The notes beneath the pieces are model-generated. The model saw only the letters and a program-made list of their open reading frames with translations. It was not told where the DNA came from and made no database searches. The position numbers were made by a program, and so were the translations under genes. Below, in pieces: positions 22,933 to 34,763 of a stretch of DNA of 64,000 nt. Every line of letters begins with the position of its first letter. The stretch's first letter is position 1. Source of the stretch: Panax quinquefolius (lineage: Eukaryota; Streptophyta; Magnoliopsida; Apiales; Araliaceae). Location: NCBI GenBank assembly GCA_020205615.1, contig CM035164.1, positions 125,033,537 through 125,097,536 of the forward strand, read 5' to 3'.

Positions 22933-25661
22933 TGTAAGACCAAAAATTTTTAAATAAAAAGAAATTTCCTTTATTTATTATTTTGAAATAGTAAGGGTTG
23001 ATTTGATTAATGTGGATAGTTAAGGGTTAAATATGCAAATATTTCAAATTAAGCAAGTGGTTATAAAATATTCATTTTTTGTCGGGGAATATTCGTTTGG
23101 TGGTGGAATATTAAATCTTTGTCGGGAATATTCGTTTGGTCATGGGAATATTAAATGCTTTGTCGGGAATATTAATTAACGGTAGCGACCATGTGTGGAG
23201 CCCATAACGGAAAGCGATTGGATGAGGAAAACGACAAATATAAGTTGGTTAAAAATAACGGGCGTGGTTATTCTGATTAAAGGCTGTTGGAATACCGGTT
23301 GGTTAAAATACGATGTCTGGCGTGGTTGCACGCGATGCACTACGGTATTGCATGCAGTATTGTTGAATTATTGATCCTTACGTAAGATGGCACTTACTCA
23401 ATAATTTTCACGATGAATTCTTGTTCAATATTTTATTTTATTGATTCAATAATTGCTGCGTTGATATTTTATATTATTGTTGTTCAATAATTGTCACCGC
23501 ACTGATATTTCCCATTATCGGATCAATAATTCATATTATTTGAATAATATTATTAGATAACATTATTGGCAATGTCTAGAAAGTTACATCTAAGGAGAGG
23601 TTTGGTCACCTAATTGCGGCGCCAGATGAGGAGAGATCCTTATTGGAAAGCCCCTCTTTCTGAGGAGCGGCTGGTTGTGTCATAATTGTGATTACGTAAT
23701 ATTATTTGTGAATAATTAATTATTGATTCATATGATAAGGAAATATTTATTTTATATGAATATAAATGATGGATTTATTTATGTGGTTATTAATGAAGGA
23801 ATTAATGTTGAGGTGTTTTATCGATATTTTATCGGATTGGAGGTGTTAAAAATCAAATTAGGGGTTTTGAGATATATTATTGGGTTATAATTTTTAATCC
23901 GTAGTTGGATTGTGGTAATTTTTGGGTATGTTATACATACATAAGTTGAGTATATGTCCACAAATTTTGAACCGTTAAAAAAATGCACGAATGATTTGTT
24001 GTGAATTTTAAGAGGTGTCGGATTCGAAATTAGGTTTATAATTGATTTTGGTGGAAAATTCTAGAATTGAGTGGGCCCCACTTGTGGTTGGTGAAGAAAT
24101 GTGCTGAATTTTATTTCAAATGTGGTGGGTGGCAATAGTAGCGAGTAAAGCCATCGGTGTGTGGTCGAAATCTGCTTGGTAATTAACATTTTCTATAAAT
24201 AGAAATTTAAGTTAGAATTGAAAATCACACGAAACAAAAAGTTTCTCTCTTTCTCTCTATATTATTGAGCGTATTTTGTGAGTATTTAGATACTTTGAGA
24301 GTTCTTTGTTAGATCTGAAGTTTCATTCGACATCACTTGAGCCTTTCCTTAGAAATCTTGATTCTTTGAGGTAAGGGATATTATTTTTTTCGTAATGATA
24401 TTATTTCTTGATATCATTATCTTTGAAATGTTGATCTGAAGTTTTATCAAATTTAGAACTTTTTCATGTCGGGTTTACTATTCATGAGTTACTTATTTCA
24501 GATTACTATTCATGAGTTCTTATTCACGAGTTCTTATTCACGAGTCTTATTAAATGAAGCGTGAAAATGTTTTTTTGTGGAATTTCTATCTTTTGGTGTC
24601 GAGTTACTATTCACGTATCTGGCCTATTCACGTATTCATTCACGTATCTGGCACTATTCATTTAAAAATAAAATTTCTTCTTTTAGTCCAAAATATCTAT
24701 TTTGGATACTAGCTTTGATTGTATCCATGTTTTGATCATTCTTGAATTTTACACCACTATGATTATTTTTGAGGTATTGTTGGACATGGATAAAACAAAG
24801 TACGAATCATTAATCCTTAATCCTTGTCATTTTGTTTCCTTTGGATTAGTTCTTTAAAATATTTTTCATCATCCTCGGTCTTAAATGATGATATTATTGA
24901 ATATCTTTGGCTTGTAGTCAAAAGATGAATGATTTCTGAAGAATATCTTTGGCACATAGTGCAGTGCAAAGATGAGCAGTGTTTAAATGAACATGACCGA
25001 TGATGAATATCTTTGGCCTTTAGTGCAAAGATGAGCAGTGTTGAGATGAACATGACCGATTGATGAATATCTTTGGCTGTGGTAGTGCAAAGATGAATAT
25101 TTGATTTGAGATGAATATTGATTGATGTTCTGAGGATAAAATATTGATGATGGATATTAAATTCATAGATTATAGTAGATTTCATTCTCTACGTAACTCT
25201 TACATGAATTATTATTTCAAATACGAATATTGATCCGAAACTTGTTGTCTATTGTATTCTATCAGTTTTTTCTGTTGGAGACTAACGATAATTTGTTGTA
25301 TATTATCTTAGTCATAATATTCTTCTTTGGGCTAGTTGAGCTCACCCTTTTCCTTGATGTTCCATTTTTTCTTCTCGGAGGCGAGAATGTAGCGAGTACT
25401 AGTCGGGTATGGAATGAAGGTTCTAGAGAGAGTTGTTTAGTAGTCCTCACCATTTTTAAAAATAATGTATCGATAAATGTGATGAGGATTTATTTGAGTA
25501 TAGATATTGTCTGAAAGATAATATTTGTATTTAAACTCATCATTATATATTATAATTATTTCACACGACATTTGTATTATTGAAGTTGTAGTTTGCTTCT
25601 TGTACCATGTATTTGGCGACTCAGAATGGGTGTTGTGTATACCTATTTTGGGGGCGTCACA
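22933..25661 (+). repeat. 3' LTR of element C
   Basis: Starts TGTAAGACCAAAAAT and ends GGGGGCGTCACA, then the GTTGG duplication. It is close to the 5' copy. The long AT-rich runs match exactly, while most differences sit at CG-containing spots. Confidence 0.93.
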
Positions 25662-26399
25662 GTTGGGATAAGTACTTACCATTGGTGGAATTCTTCTACA
25701 ACAATAGTTATCAGGCGAGCATAGGTGTGGCTCCATTCGAGGCGTTGTATGGAAGAAAATGTCGTTCTCCAGTATGCTGGGATGAGGTGGGTGAAGCAAC
25801 ATTGTTGGGACCAGAGTTGGTATGCATGACTACGGAGAAGATCCAAACGATTCGACAACGTATACAAACGGCACAGGATCGACAAAAGAGTTACGCGGAT
25901 CTTCATCGGAAGGACGTGGAATTTAATATTGGGGATCATGTATTGTTACGTGTTGCACCATGGAAGGGAGTTACAAGATTTGGGAATAGAGGAAAGCTCA
26001 ATCCAAGATTTGTTGGTCCATTTGAGATTCTTGACCGAATAGGAAATGTGGCCTATAGACTCGCATTACCTCCAAGTATGTCTACGTGTTCATAATGTTT
26101 TTCACATATCTATGCTTCGTAAATATGTTAAAGACCCGAACCACATTATTGAGTTAGAACCAGATTTGAGATAGCTAAAGATTTAACGTCTGAGGAGGTA
26201 CTGTTAAGATCTTGGATAGGAAAGAACATGTCCTACGCACGAAGGTTATACCACAAGTTAAGGTTTTGTGGAGAAACTATGCTATTGAAGAGATGATCTG
26301 GGAGTTGGAATCAGAAATAAAAGCGAGGTATCCTCACCTTTTCGAAACACCAGGTACGTACGTCAATTTCGAGGACGAAATTTCATAAGGATGAGAGGT
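25662..26399 (+). pseudogene. integrase C-terminus and chromodomain-like tail of element A
   Basis: The frame from about 25667 continues A's integrase: [32 protein letters not shown], then the GPY/F-type block [20 protein letters not shown] and [14 protein letters not shown]. After a break near 26085 the tail shows an HISMLRKYVKDP-like piece and chromodomain-like residues near 26200-26300 (RKEHVL, QVKVLW), placing A among chromoviruses. It ends in a polypurine-like GGATGAGAGG before the 3' LTR. Confidence 0.9.
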
Positions 26400-28119
26400 T
26401 GTAAGACCCCAACTTTTTAATGAATAAAATCAAATTTCCTTTATTTATTATTGTGATTAATAAGGTGTTAATTTGATATAATATTTTGGTTATGGGTGAA
26501 ATGTACAAATTTTCAAAATAAGCAAGTGGTTATATAATATTCATTGTTGTCGGGGAATATTCGTTTGATCGTTGAATATTCTTTTTGTCGGGGAATATTC
26601 GTACGACGGCGCAGCTATTTGTGGGCCCCATAACGGATAACTGTTGGATAAAGAAAACGATAAAATTGAATAACGACGTAGTTGTTACCGTTAACACTGT
26701 TGGAATACCAGGTGGTTAAAATATAGTAATACGCGTTGTTGCACAGTAGCACACGGTATTGCACAATATTGTTGAATTATTAATCCTTACGTAAGAAGGC
26801 ACTACTCAATAATTGTCACGGTGAATTCTTTATTCAATATTTTATTTTATTGATTCAATAATTGCTACGTTGATATTTATATTATTGTTGTTTTAATAAT
26901 TGTCACTGCACATCATCTCCAATATCAGATCAATAATTCATATTATTTGAAATAATATTATTAGATAGCATTATTGGCAATGTCTAGAAAGTTCTGTCAA
27001 TGAGAGGTTTGGTCACCTAATTGCGCGCCAGTAAGGAGAAATCCTTATCGGAAAGCCACCTCTTTCCTGGGAACGCCTGGTTGTCATAAATGTGATTCTG
27101 TAATATTATTTGTGAATAATTAATTATTGATTCATATAATAAGGAAATAATTATTTTATGTGGATATAAATGTTGGATATATTTATTGTGGTTAAAAATG
27201 AAGGAGTTAATGTTGAAGTGTTTTATCAGTATTTTGTCGGAATGAAGGTATTAAAAATCAAATCAGGGTTTTTGAGATATATTGCGGGGGTTATAATTTT
27301 TAATCCGACCGTTGGATCGTTGTGATTTTTGGATATGTTATACATATATAAGTTGAGTATATGTCCACAAATTTTGAACTGTTAAAAGTGAACGTATGAT
27401 TTGTTATGAATTTTATGAGATGACTGGTTCAGAAATTGTTGAATTTTCGGAGTTTATCATTTTGGTGGAGAATTCTAGAATTGGTGGGCCTCACTTTTGG
27501 TTGGTGAGAAAATTTGCCGAGATTTTTATTCAAATGTAGTAGGCTTGAATAGTAGCACGTAAGGCCTTCAGGTTGCAGGTCAAGTCTGCTTCGGCGTGCT
27601 AACATTTTCCTATAAATAGAGGGCTAAGTTAGAATTAAAAATCACACCAGAATTCATAAGTTTTCTCTCTTTCTCTCTCTCTATATTATTGAGTGTATTT
27701 TGTGAGTATTTTGATACTTTGAGAGTTGCTATTCAGCACAAGTTTCATTCAGCCTCGTATCCGATATTCCGATCAGAAGTAATGTTCGTTTAAAGTAAGG
27801 GATATTATTTTCTTCCTAATGATGTTATTCTCTCAACATCATTATGCTGAAATATTGGTCTGAACTTTTTATCAAATTTAGAACTTTTTGTGTCGGGATT
27901 ACTATTCATGTATACGACACTATTCACGTATACGACACTATTCACGAATACAGCACTATTCACCGAAAAATGAAATTTTCTTCTTTTTATCTAAGATGTC
28001 TATTATGGTTACTATCTTTGATTGTATCCATGTTTTGATCTTTATTTTTGAATTCTGCTTCGAAATTGGTTATTATGGAGTATTATTGAACTTGGATAAA
28101 CCGTAATACGAATCCCTAA
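26400..28119 (+). repeat. 3' LTR of element A, first part
   Basis: Starts TGTAAGACCCCAACTTTTTA exactly like the 5' LTR and is collinear with it until 28119, where element D begins. TATA box at 27611-27618. Confidence 0.93.
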
Positions 28120-30589
28120 TGTAAGACCCCAACTTCTATAAATAAAGATGAATTTTCTATAATTAAATATTATTTTTGAATATTATGGAATAAATTTGAT
28201 ATAATGTTATAGTTGTGGGTAATATTTATAAATTTTGCAAAGTAAGCAAGTTGTTATAAAATATTAGTTTGGTGGGGAATATTCTTTTTGTCGGGGAATA
28301 TTAAATACGACGACTCGATCATTAATTGGACCCCATTAACGGAAGTATTGTCGTAGTTAAAAGCGACAAAATTATCTTTCTATAAAAATAATGGCGGAGG
28401 TGTTACCGTTAAAACTGTTGAACTACCCGATAGTAAAAGTACAATTATGTCTGGCATTAGTTGCGTAGTAGCACACGGTATTGATTATTGATGCTTACGT
28501 GAGAAGTCACTCAGCTATACTCAATTATTGCTACAGTAATTGCTGCATCATATCTCTTATATTATTGATTCAATTATTGTCACAGTATCATCTGTATAAT
28601 ATGTTATATTATTAAATCAATAATTGAGACAACAAGTTATAAATGATTAATAATTGTTGAAAGATTAAATATGTGTTGATTAAAAATAAAATGATTTGTG
28701 GTAATATTTATTCAATCCTTGATGTATATAAAGAGTCTGTTATGAGACGTTTGTGGTAAGTTTGGTTATTTTATTGGGGGACAATATGTCATCATCTAAG
28801 AGTCCCTTCGTCAATAGTAATTACCTTCGTCAATAGTAATTACCTTTGTCAATAGTAATTACCTTTACCAACAAATCAAACCACTTGCCGTTTAAATATT
28901 ACGGCGTCGAACCACTTGTCGTTTCACATTACAAAGCGTCCGAACCAATTGTCGTTTCACATTACGAGTCGAAACCATTTTCTTTTCACATCACCAGTCG
29001 TCAAGCCACTTGCCTTTTCACATGGCAAGTGCTAAGCTAGAAATCTTCTATAAATAGAGGCCTAGTACTTCATTATTTTTCACGAATTCATTCAAGCTAT
29101 AGAGAGAAAAGTATAGAGAATAAGAGAGAAAAGAAGAAGAGTATTCATTCTACTACACTCTTCGCGGTATTCAATCTCCTACTAAAGTAAGGGGTGTTAT
29201 TCTTTCTTATTCATGAAGAGAACTATTGTTATTCCATTGCTTATTATTACATTGGAATAACTTTTGTATCTGTGCTTTTACCTATACTTGGTGACATTCT
29301 TCTATTATTACATTGGAACATCCTGTGCATGTGTTTTACAAGGACTGGTTCCGCTCTTTTATTATTATTACATTGGAACATCCCATCTGTGTGTTTCTAC
29401 GGACTGGTTCCATTCTTTATTATTCTGTTGGAATATCACATGCATGCGTTTCTGTTGGACCTGAATCCGTTATTTATTATTACATTGGAATAACTTTTAT
29501 GCATGCGATCTATCGCATACATGGTGATTTCTTTTGTTATTCCATTCTTTATTATACTCGGTTGGTTAAAACTTTGACTTCTATACTCCATGAAATTAGT
29601 GGAATATCCTTGATATTTGCACTTCATCCAATATCCTTTCATGGAAATATTCTTCTAAGTATTCTTGAATTTTACTCTACAAAGCGATGTCATGTTGATA
29701 GTTTGGATGTTATTGGTTCTGGATAAATTAATTCTTGAACTTGTTTTATTGAATTCTTATATCATTGTCATCATCCTCATGTTTATATTATGTTGAAAGT
29801 CATACGTGGCTTTTAGTGCGTAGATGGACTTGGTATGATTATGTCCGAGGATTATTCGATGTAATCATGGTAGTAATGTTACAAATGATGTGGTAAAAAT
29901 CCTCATTGGCCCGTAGTGTATTGATGGACAGGTTGTTGGCATGATCATGACCATTAATGAATACACAAATATTCTTGGCCAGTAGTGTATGGATAATTGT
30001 GGTGCGTGATACTTAAAGAATATCCTTGGCCGTAGTGCGGGGTGATTCGATGATGTGAAATATTTATTAAACCGAGTCTCGGTATATAACGATGATGAAA
30101 AACCTTTTAAATCATAAAAGATAGTAGATTTTATTTTCTACTTGACTCTTTTAATGGATTCTTTGGTTCATTGCAGATTAAACTTGATGTTTATTATATT
30201 TTATCGGTTTAACAATCGTTGAAGGCTAATGATAATTTATTACGCATTATCTTAGTCATAATATTTCTTCTTGGGCTAGTTGCTCACCCTTTCTTTTCTT
30301 GTTCTCTTGAAAATGAGAATATAGGCCGGGACGAGTCGGGGAGCGGAGTAATGGTCCGAGGATAGCATTAGTAGTCCTCACTATTACGTGAAATAGTGTG
30401 ATAATAATTGTAATGAGGACTCCTTTTGAGTTTGTATAATCTCTAGTAGACAATATTTGTATTCAAACTCACGGTTTATGTTTTGTCGTATTATACCCCG
30501 AAATTGTATTAATAAGTTGTATTTGAATTTTGTACCATGTATCTGGCGACCCAAGATGGGTGATGTATACCTAATTTTGGGGTGTCACG
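28120..30589 (+). repeat. 5' LTR of element D
   Basis: A 2,470-bp LTR of a third subgroup. Its ends match those of A and C but its middle is distinct. It contains a TATA box at 29049 and three short GTCAATAGTAATTACC units near 28810-28862. It also has at least three repeats of TTATTACATTGGAA near 29240-29490. Confidence 0.9.
29049..29056 (+). promoter_or_regulatory. TATA box of 5' LTR D
   Basis: TATAAATA in TTCTATAAATAGAGG, at the conserved LTR position. Confidence 0.65.
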
Positions 30590-30591
30590 GT

Positions 30592-30603
30592 TGGTATCAA
30601 AGC
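30592..30603 (+). other. primer binding site of element D
   Basis: TGGTATCAAAGC two bases after the LTR end, identical to the site of element A (initiator-Met tRNA type). Confidence 0.85.
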
Positions 30604-30778
30604 TTAGGGATATGATCCTGGCTAAGATGTGAGAATAGTACTAGGAGGGAGAGCGGGGAGTTCCTTCGCTAGTATGACCTACCTAAGTTTATGTGCTATT
30701 TTTTATTGATCGGTCAAAATATAGAATAATAATATATTACATGTCAATTAACCTTTTGTTTTGTGGCGATGTCTGAAA

Positions 30779-31905
30779 ATGACATCCGAGAATGTTGAGA
30801 ATAGAAATGGAGCACAGCGCACCGTTGATTCACCACATATCAATAATCGAGGATAATGTGCATCGAAAGGCGACAATCCTCATGAAACAACAACACCGAC
30901 CAAATGATGAATGATCAAATGTTCGGAGGCTTTATGCAATTCATACAACAGCAGGCGAGAGCGGCTCCTGTCCAAAACGTAGGTGGAAACACTGGAAACT
31001 CTCGGGCGGTCACCGCTAAATAGTTTAAGGAGATGGGACCATCGGAGTTTAAGGGAGAGCCAAAACCACTTATGGCGGAAGCATAGATAAAGCAGATCAC
31101 CAAGATATTTGATGTCTTGGGATGCTCCGAGGAGCAAAAGGTTCCCTTCACGCCTTTATGTTGCTTGCAGCAGAGAGGCGATTCTTGGTGGGAATCGGTA
31201 AAAGCATACTCAACCTCTCGTCTTCAAGATATCTTGGGAGAAGTTCCGGGAGGCATTCAACGACAAATACTTTTTCAAATTATTCGCCACATGAAGGAGG
31301 TGGAGTTTATCAAGTTGAAACAAAACAATATGGCCGTGTGTGTAATACGATCGAGGCAAAATTTGCGGAGTTATCCGGTTCGTCCCCACTTGGTGGATAA
31401 TGAAGAGAGAATGGCGCGAATGTTTTTAAGAGGTTTGAAGCGGAGATACGTCCAACATCTTATTTCTCATAAACCGTGTTTGTATTCGGGATGTTGTAGA
31501 TAGGGCTCGATTAGTGAAGCGATAATGAGTTAACGAACTAAAAGAGAGCGGTAAATGACAAAATTATAATACCAAATGAGAGTAGTCATCGAAGCGGTGA
31601 CAACAAGCGTGGAGGAATCAACGGTAGAAATGGTAACCACTTGGTGGTAATCGAGGCCAAAACAATAAGAATGGACATTTCAAGAAGAGGAGATTCAACA
31701 ATGATGGAAAGACGTCGGCACCAGCACCCGTTGTTAAGGAAGGAGAAAGACCACCTATCATATGCTTCAAATGCAGAGGGGAGGGACACATCAGTCCAAA
31801 TTACGTGATGCCGTCCAAAGCATGTTCTAATTGTGGAAGAGAAGGTCACTTAGCCCGATTTTGTCGTTCATCGAAGATAATTGACTAGGATGGAGGCATC
31901 AAAGG
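30779..31905 (+). pseudogene. gag of element D
   Basis: An ATG at 30779 starts a reading frame that soon hits a stop. The core is seen as HLVDNEERMARMFLRGLK at about 31390. Two zinc knuckles lie at 31760-31865: CFKCRGEGHISPNY, whose fourth ligand Cys is replaced by Tyr, and CSNCGREGHLARFC, which keeps all four ligands. This is the best preserved nucleocapsid region in the window. Confidence 0.85.
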
Positions 31906-31979
31906 TCAGTCCCGAAAAGGTCAAAGCCAGGTGGTGCAAGGGAGGCGTTTGTTATGACCTCCTGAAAGCAAGGAACTGA

Positions 31980-32348
31980 ATGAGGTCATCACCAAGAAGC
32001 TTTATCATAAACTCTAACGAAGTCTATACTTTATTTGATCTGGGTTCTACCCATTCTTTTATTTCTCCTACTTGCGCTCATCGATTAAATTTGACTCCGG
32101 AGAAATTAGACTTTGACTTATCTGTGGAAACTCCGTTGGGAGAAACCTTCATTACATCCACTGTTTATAAGTCTTGTTTGGTTCAAATCGGTACCCTCAC
32201 ATTATCTGTCGATCTTATTTCATTGAAAATACTTGTATTTGACGTGATTCTAGGGATTGATTGGTTAACTACTCATCATGTAAAAATTGATTGTTTTCAT
32301 AAGATTGTTAGCTTTCATATTCCTAATCAACCTATTATGCGAATTTAA
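31980..32348 (+). pseudogene. aspartic protease of element D (open but active-site changed)
   Basis: A 122-codon uninterrupted frame shows the retropepsin pattern NEVYTLFDLGSTHSFISPTC, then TPLGETFITSTVYKSCLVQI and FDVILGIDWLTTHH. The catalytic D-S/T-G triplet reads D-L-G, so the enzyme as written would be expected to be inactive. Confidence 0.85.
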
Positions 32349-32639
32349 GCGACCAAACCATTAAAATCAATCACGGTCATCTCAAGCCATAAAGCTATTC
32401 GTTTATTAAAAAACGGATGTCAAGCTTTCTTAGCTCATGTCACAGATCTAAACAAAAATACGTCAACTTTGAATGATATTTCTGTTGTTAATAAATTTCC
32501 TGACTTATTCTCCGAAGAACTTCCTGATCTACCCCCAGAGCGTGAAATTGAATTTTGTATCGACCTTGAACCCGGTACAAAACCCATTTCCAAAGCCCCA
32601 TATTGAATAGCTCTATTGAACTTCGTGAGTTAAAGACCC

Positions 32640-33850
32640 AACTGCAGGAATTGTTAGACATTGGCTTTATTCGTCCCTAGTACTTCTTCTTGGGGTGCTC
32701 TGTTACTATAAGTGAAGAAAAAGATGGGAGTATGCGACTTTGTATTGATTATCGGGAGTTGAATCATGTCACCATCAAAAATAGGTATCCATTGCCACGT
32801 ATTGATGACTGTTTGACCCGGTTGCAAGGAGCCAAATTCTTTTCAAAGATTGATCTTCGTTAGGATATCACCAATTGAAGATTAGAACCGATGACATTCC
32901 AAAGATGGCTTTCGAACTCGATGACGGCATTATGAATTCCTAGTCATGTCCTTTGGATTGACTAATGCTCCTCGCTTGCCTTCATGGATATGATGAACCG
33001 AGTATTCAAGGAATATTTGGATCACTTTGTGGTCGTCTTTTATTGATGACATCCTTATTTATTCCAAAAGCCGTGAAGATCATGAGCAACACTTAAAGGT
33101 GACACTCCAAAAGCTTCTCGTGAATATAAGTTTTATGCCAAGTTGAAGAAATTCTAGTTACGGCTTGAGGAAGTAGCATTCCTTGGGCACGTGGTATCAA
33201 GTCATGGAATATCTGTTGACCCATTAAAGATTGAAGCTATTCAAAGTGGGAACAACCTAAATCGGTGATCAAGAAATGCGTAGCTTTCTCGGTTTAAATT
33301 TGGTTATTATCGGAGATTCTGGAAGGATTTTCTCGAATCGCTACTCCATTGACTTTCGGTGACTTAGAAAGATACAAAGTTCGGTTGGAGCGAAGAATGT
33401 GAGAAGAGTTTTCAAGAACTCAAGAGGAGACTCATTTCAAAGACCTTGTTACGACAATACCATCTAGCTCGGAGGGATTTGTCATCTGATGTGATGCTTG
33501 AGCAAAAGGGTTGGGATGTGTTCTCATGCGACATGGAAAAGTCATAGCCTTTATGCCTCGTGACAACTTAAAGAATATGAGAGGAATTATCCTACTCATG
33601 ATCTAGAGTTAGCATTTGTTGTCTTTGCACTTTAAAATTTGGAGGCATTACTTGTATGGGAAGAAAGTGGAGATCTTTACGGATCATAAAAGCCTCAAAT
33701 ATTTCTTCACTCAAAAGGAACTCAACATGCGACAACGACGTTGGGTTGAATCTGTTGAAAGATTATGATCATACCATCCAATACCATCTTGGAAAAGCAA
33801 ACGTGGTAGGGCGATGCATTGAGTGTAAGATCATACGCAAGTCTGAGTGC
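32640..33850 (+). pseudogene. reverse transcriptase and RNase H of element D
   Basis: RT landmarks are [20 protein letters not shown] (about 32735), a shifted [11 protein letters not shown] (about 33040) and EEVAFLGHVVSSHG (about 33175). RNase H remnants include [14 protein letters not shown] (about 33680) and [15 protein letters not shown] (about 33760). Frameshifts are frequent. Confidence 0.85.
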
Positions 33851-33949
33851 GATATTGTCAACGCAGGGGCCCATTTTGTGTAACTTGCAAAGGATGGAGA
33901 TAGAGTTAAAGACTCTGTGGACGCGTGTGACGATGGCGAATATACGAGT

Positions 33950-34169
33950 AGAGCCGACTTTAATCGATAAAGTTAAAGTTGCTTCGCTCAGCTCTACACA
34001 CGGAGTCGATGCGTATGAGGAAGAAAGTGCAAGAAGGTGCTATGCCGGAATCAAGAATCGATGAAGAAGGAATACTTCGAGTCAACTCCAGACTTTGTGT
34101 TCCTAACGACCCTGATTTAAAGTATAAAATCTTGATGGAGGCGCACAACACACCGTTTGTAATCCATAC
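33950..34169 (+). pseudogene. start of integrase of element D, cut by a deletion
   Basis: A stretch open over about 70 codons reads EEGILRVNSRLCVPNDPDLK and MEAHNTPFVIH, the region before the integrase zinc finger. It ends at the deletion junction. The next codons derive from LTR A. Confidence 0.8.
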
Positions 34170-34568
34170 TGGATTCGTTTTTTTAAAAATATTTTTCATC
34201 ATCCTCAGTCCTAAATGATGATATTAATGAATATCTTTGGCCTGTAGTGCAAAGATAAATGATTACCTAATGAATATCTTTGGCCGTAGTGCAAAGATGA
34301 ACAAGTGTTGAGATGAACATGACCAACTGGTGATCTGAAATGAATATCTTTGGCACAGTAGTGCAAAGATTAATATTTGATTCAAGATGAATATTGATTG
34401 ATGTTACAGGGATAAAATATTGATGATGGACTTTTAAATCTTAGAAGATAGTAGAATTCTTTCTCTACTTGACTCTTCTAATGGATTGTTGTTTCCGCTG
34501 CAGTTGTTGATCTAAAACTTGTTGGCGACTCATAATGGGTGATGTATACCTATTTTGGGGGCGTCACA
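34170..34568 (+). repeat. 3' LTR of element A, last part
   Basis: Collinear with 9,453-10,211 of the 5' LTR, but about 358 bp (equivalent to 9,810-10,167) are missing at the junction CTTGTTG/GCGACTC near 34,525. It ends GGGGGCGTCACA and is followed by the TTTTA duplication that matches the flank at 7,721. Confidence 0.92.
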
Positions 34569-34763
34569 TTTTAATAGTACAAAGAATAAATATTACTCCC
34601 TTCGTCCCATTGTAAAAATCTTTATTACTATTTTGGGTAGTCCCATATTAAATGTCTATTTTCCTTTAATAACCAAACTTTTTTACATATTTTCCTATTA
34701 TATAATCACTAAATATTATATTTTTGGGAAGGGTGGGAGGGACTAATTAAGTGGTGGGTGTTT

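Larger units (their letters stand above)
16610..25661 (+). mobile_element. Ty3-type LTR retrotransposon C, inserted in integrase of A
   Basis: A 9.05-kb element with 5' LTR 16610-19330 (2,721 bp) and 3' LTR 22933-25661 (2,729 bp), same orientation as A. It is flanked by perfect 5-bp duplications GTTGG (16605-16609 and 25662-25666). The integrase frame of A continues cleanly on the far side. The internal region is only 3.6 kb. Gag, protease and integrase remnants are present, but the RT palm is missing and other sequence stands in its place (20,960-21,140). Confidence 0.95.
28120..34169 (+). mobile_element. Ty3-type LTR retrotransposon D, 3'-truncated, inside the 3' LTR of A
   Basis: The 5' LTR (28120-30589) starts TGTAAGACCCCAACTTC and ends GGTGTCACG, followed by a primer site, gag, protease, RT, RNase H and the very start of integrase (to AHNTPFVIH at about 34160). 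The rest of integrase, the polypurine tract and the 3' LTR are missing. The DNA jumps directly back into the 3' LTR of A (GGATTCG at 34171). The left insertion flank is CCTAA. The right one was lost in the deletion. Confidence 0.9.
7726..34568 (+). mobile_element. Ty3-type LTR retrotransposon A (outer host of a nested stack)
   Basis: Element A runs from TGTAAGACCCC at 7726 to GGCGTCACA at 34568 and is flanked by the 5-bp target duplication TTTTA (7721-7725 and 34569-34573). Without its three inserts it is about 9.5 kb: 5' LTR 7726-10211, internal parts 10212-10770, 13056-16609 and 25667-26399, and 3' LTR 26400-28119 plus about 34170-34568. Domain order is gag, protease, RT, RNase H, integrase, then a chromodomain-like tail, which is the Ty3 (Metaviridae) order. 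All coding parts carry stops or frameshifts. Inserts are solo LTR B, full element C and truncated element D. Confidence 0.93.

Noticed and set aside
29194..29726. Hydrophobic frames in LTR D (99 and 137 codons)
   Set aside because: They lie in the LTR leader with its TTATTACATTGGAA repeats. The Tyr/Phe-rich translation reflects AT-rich repeats.
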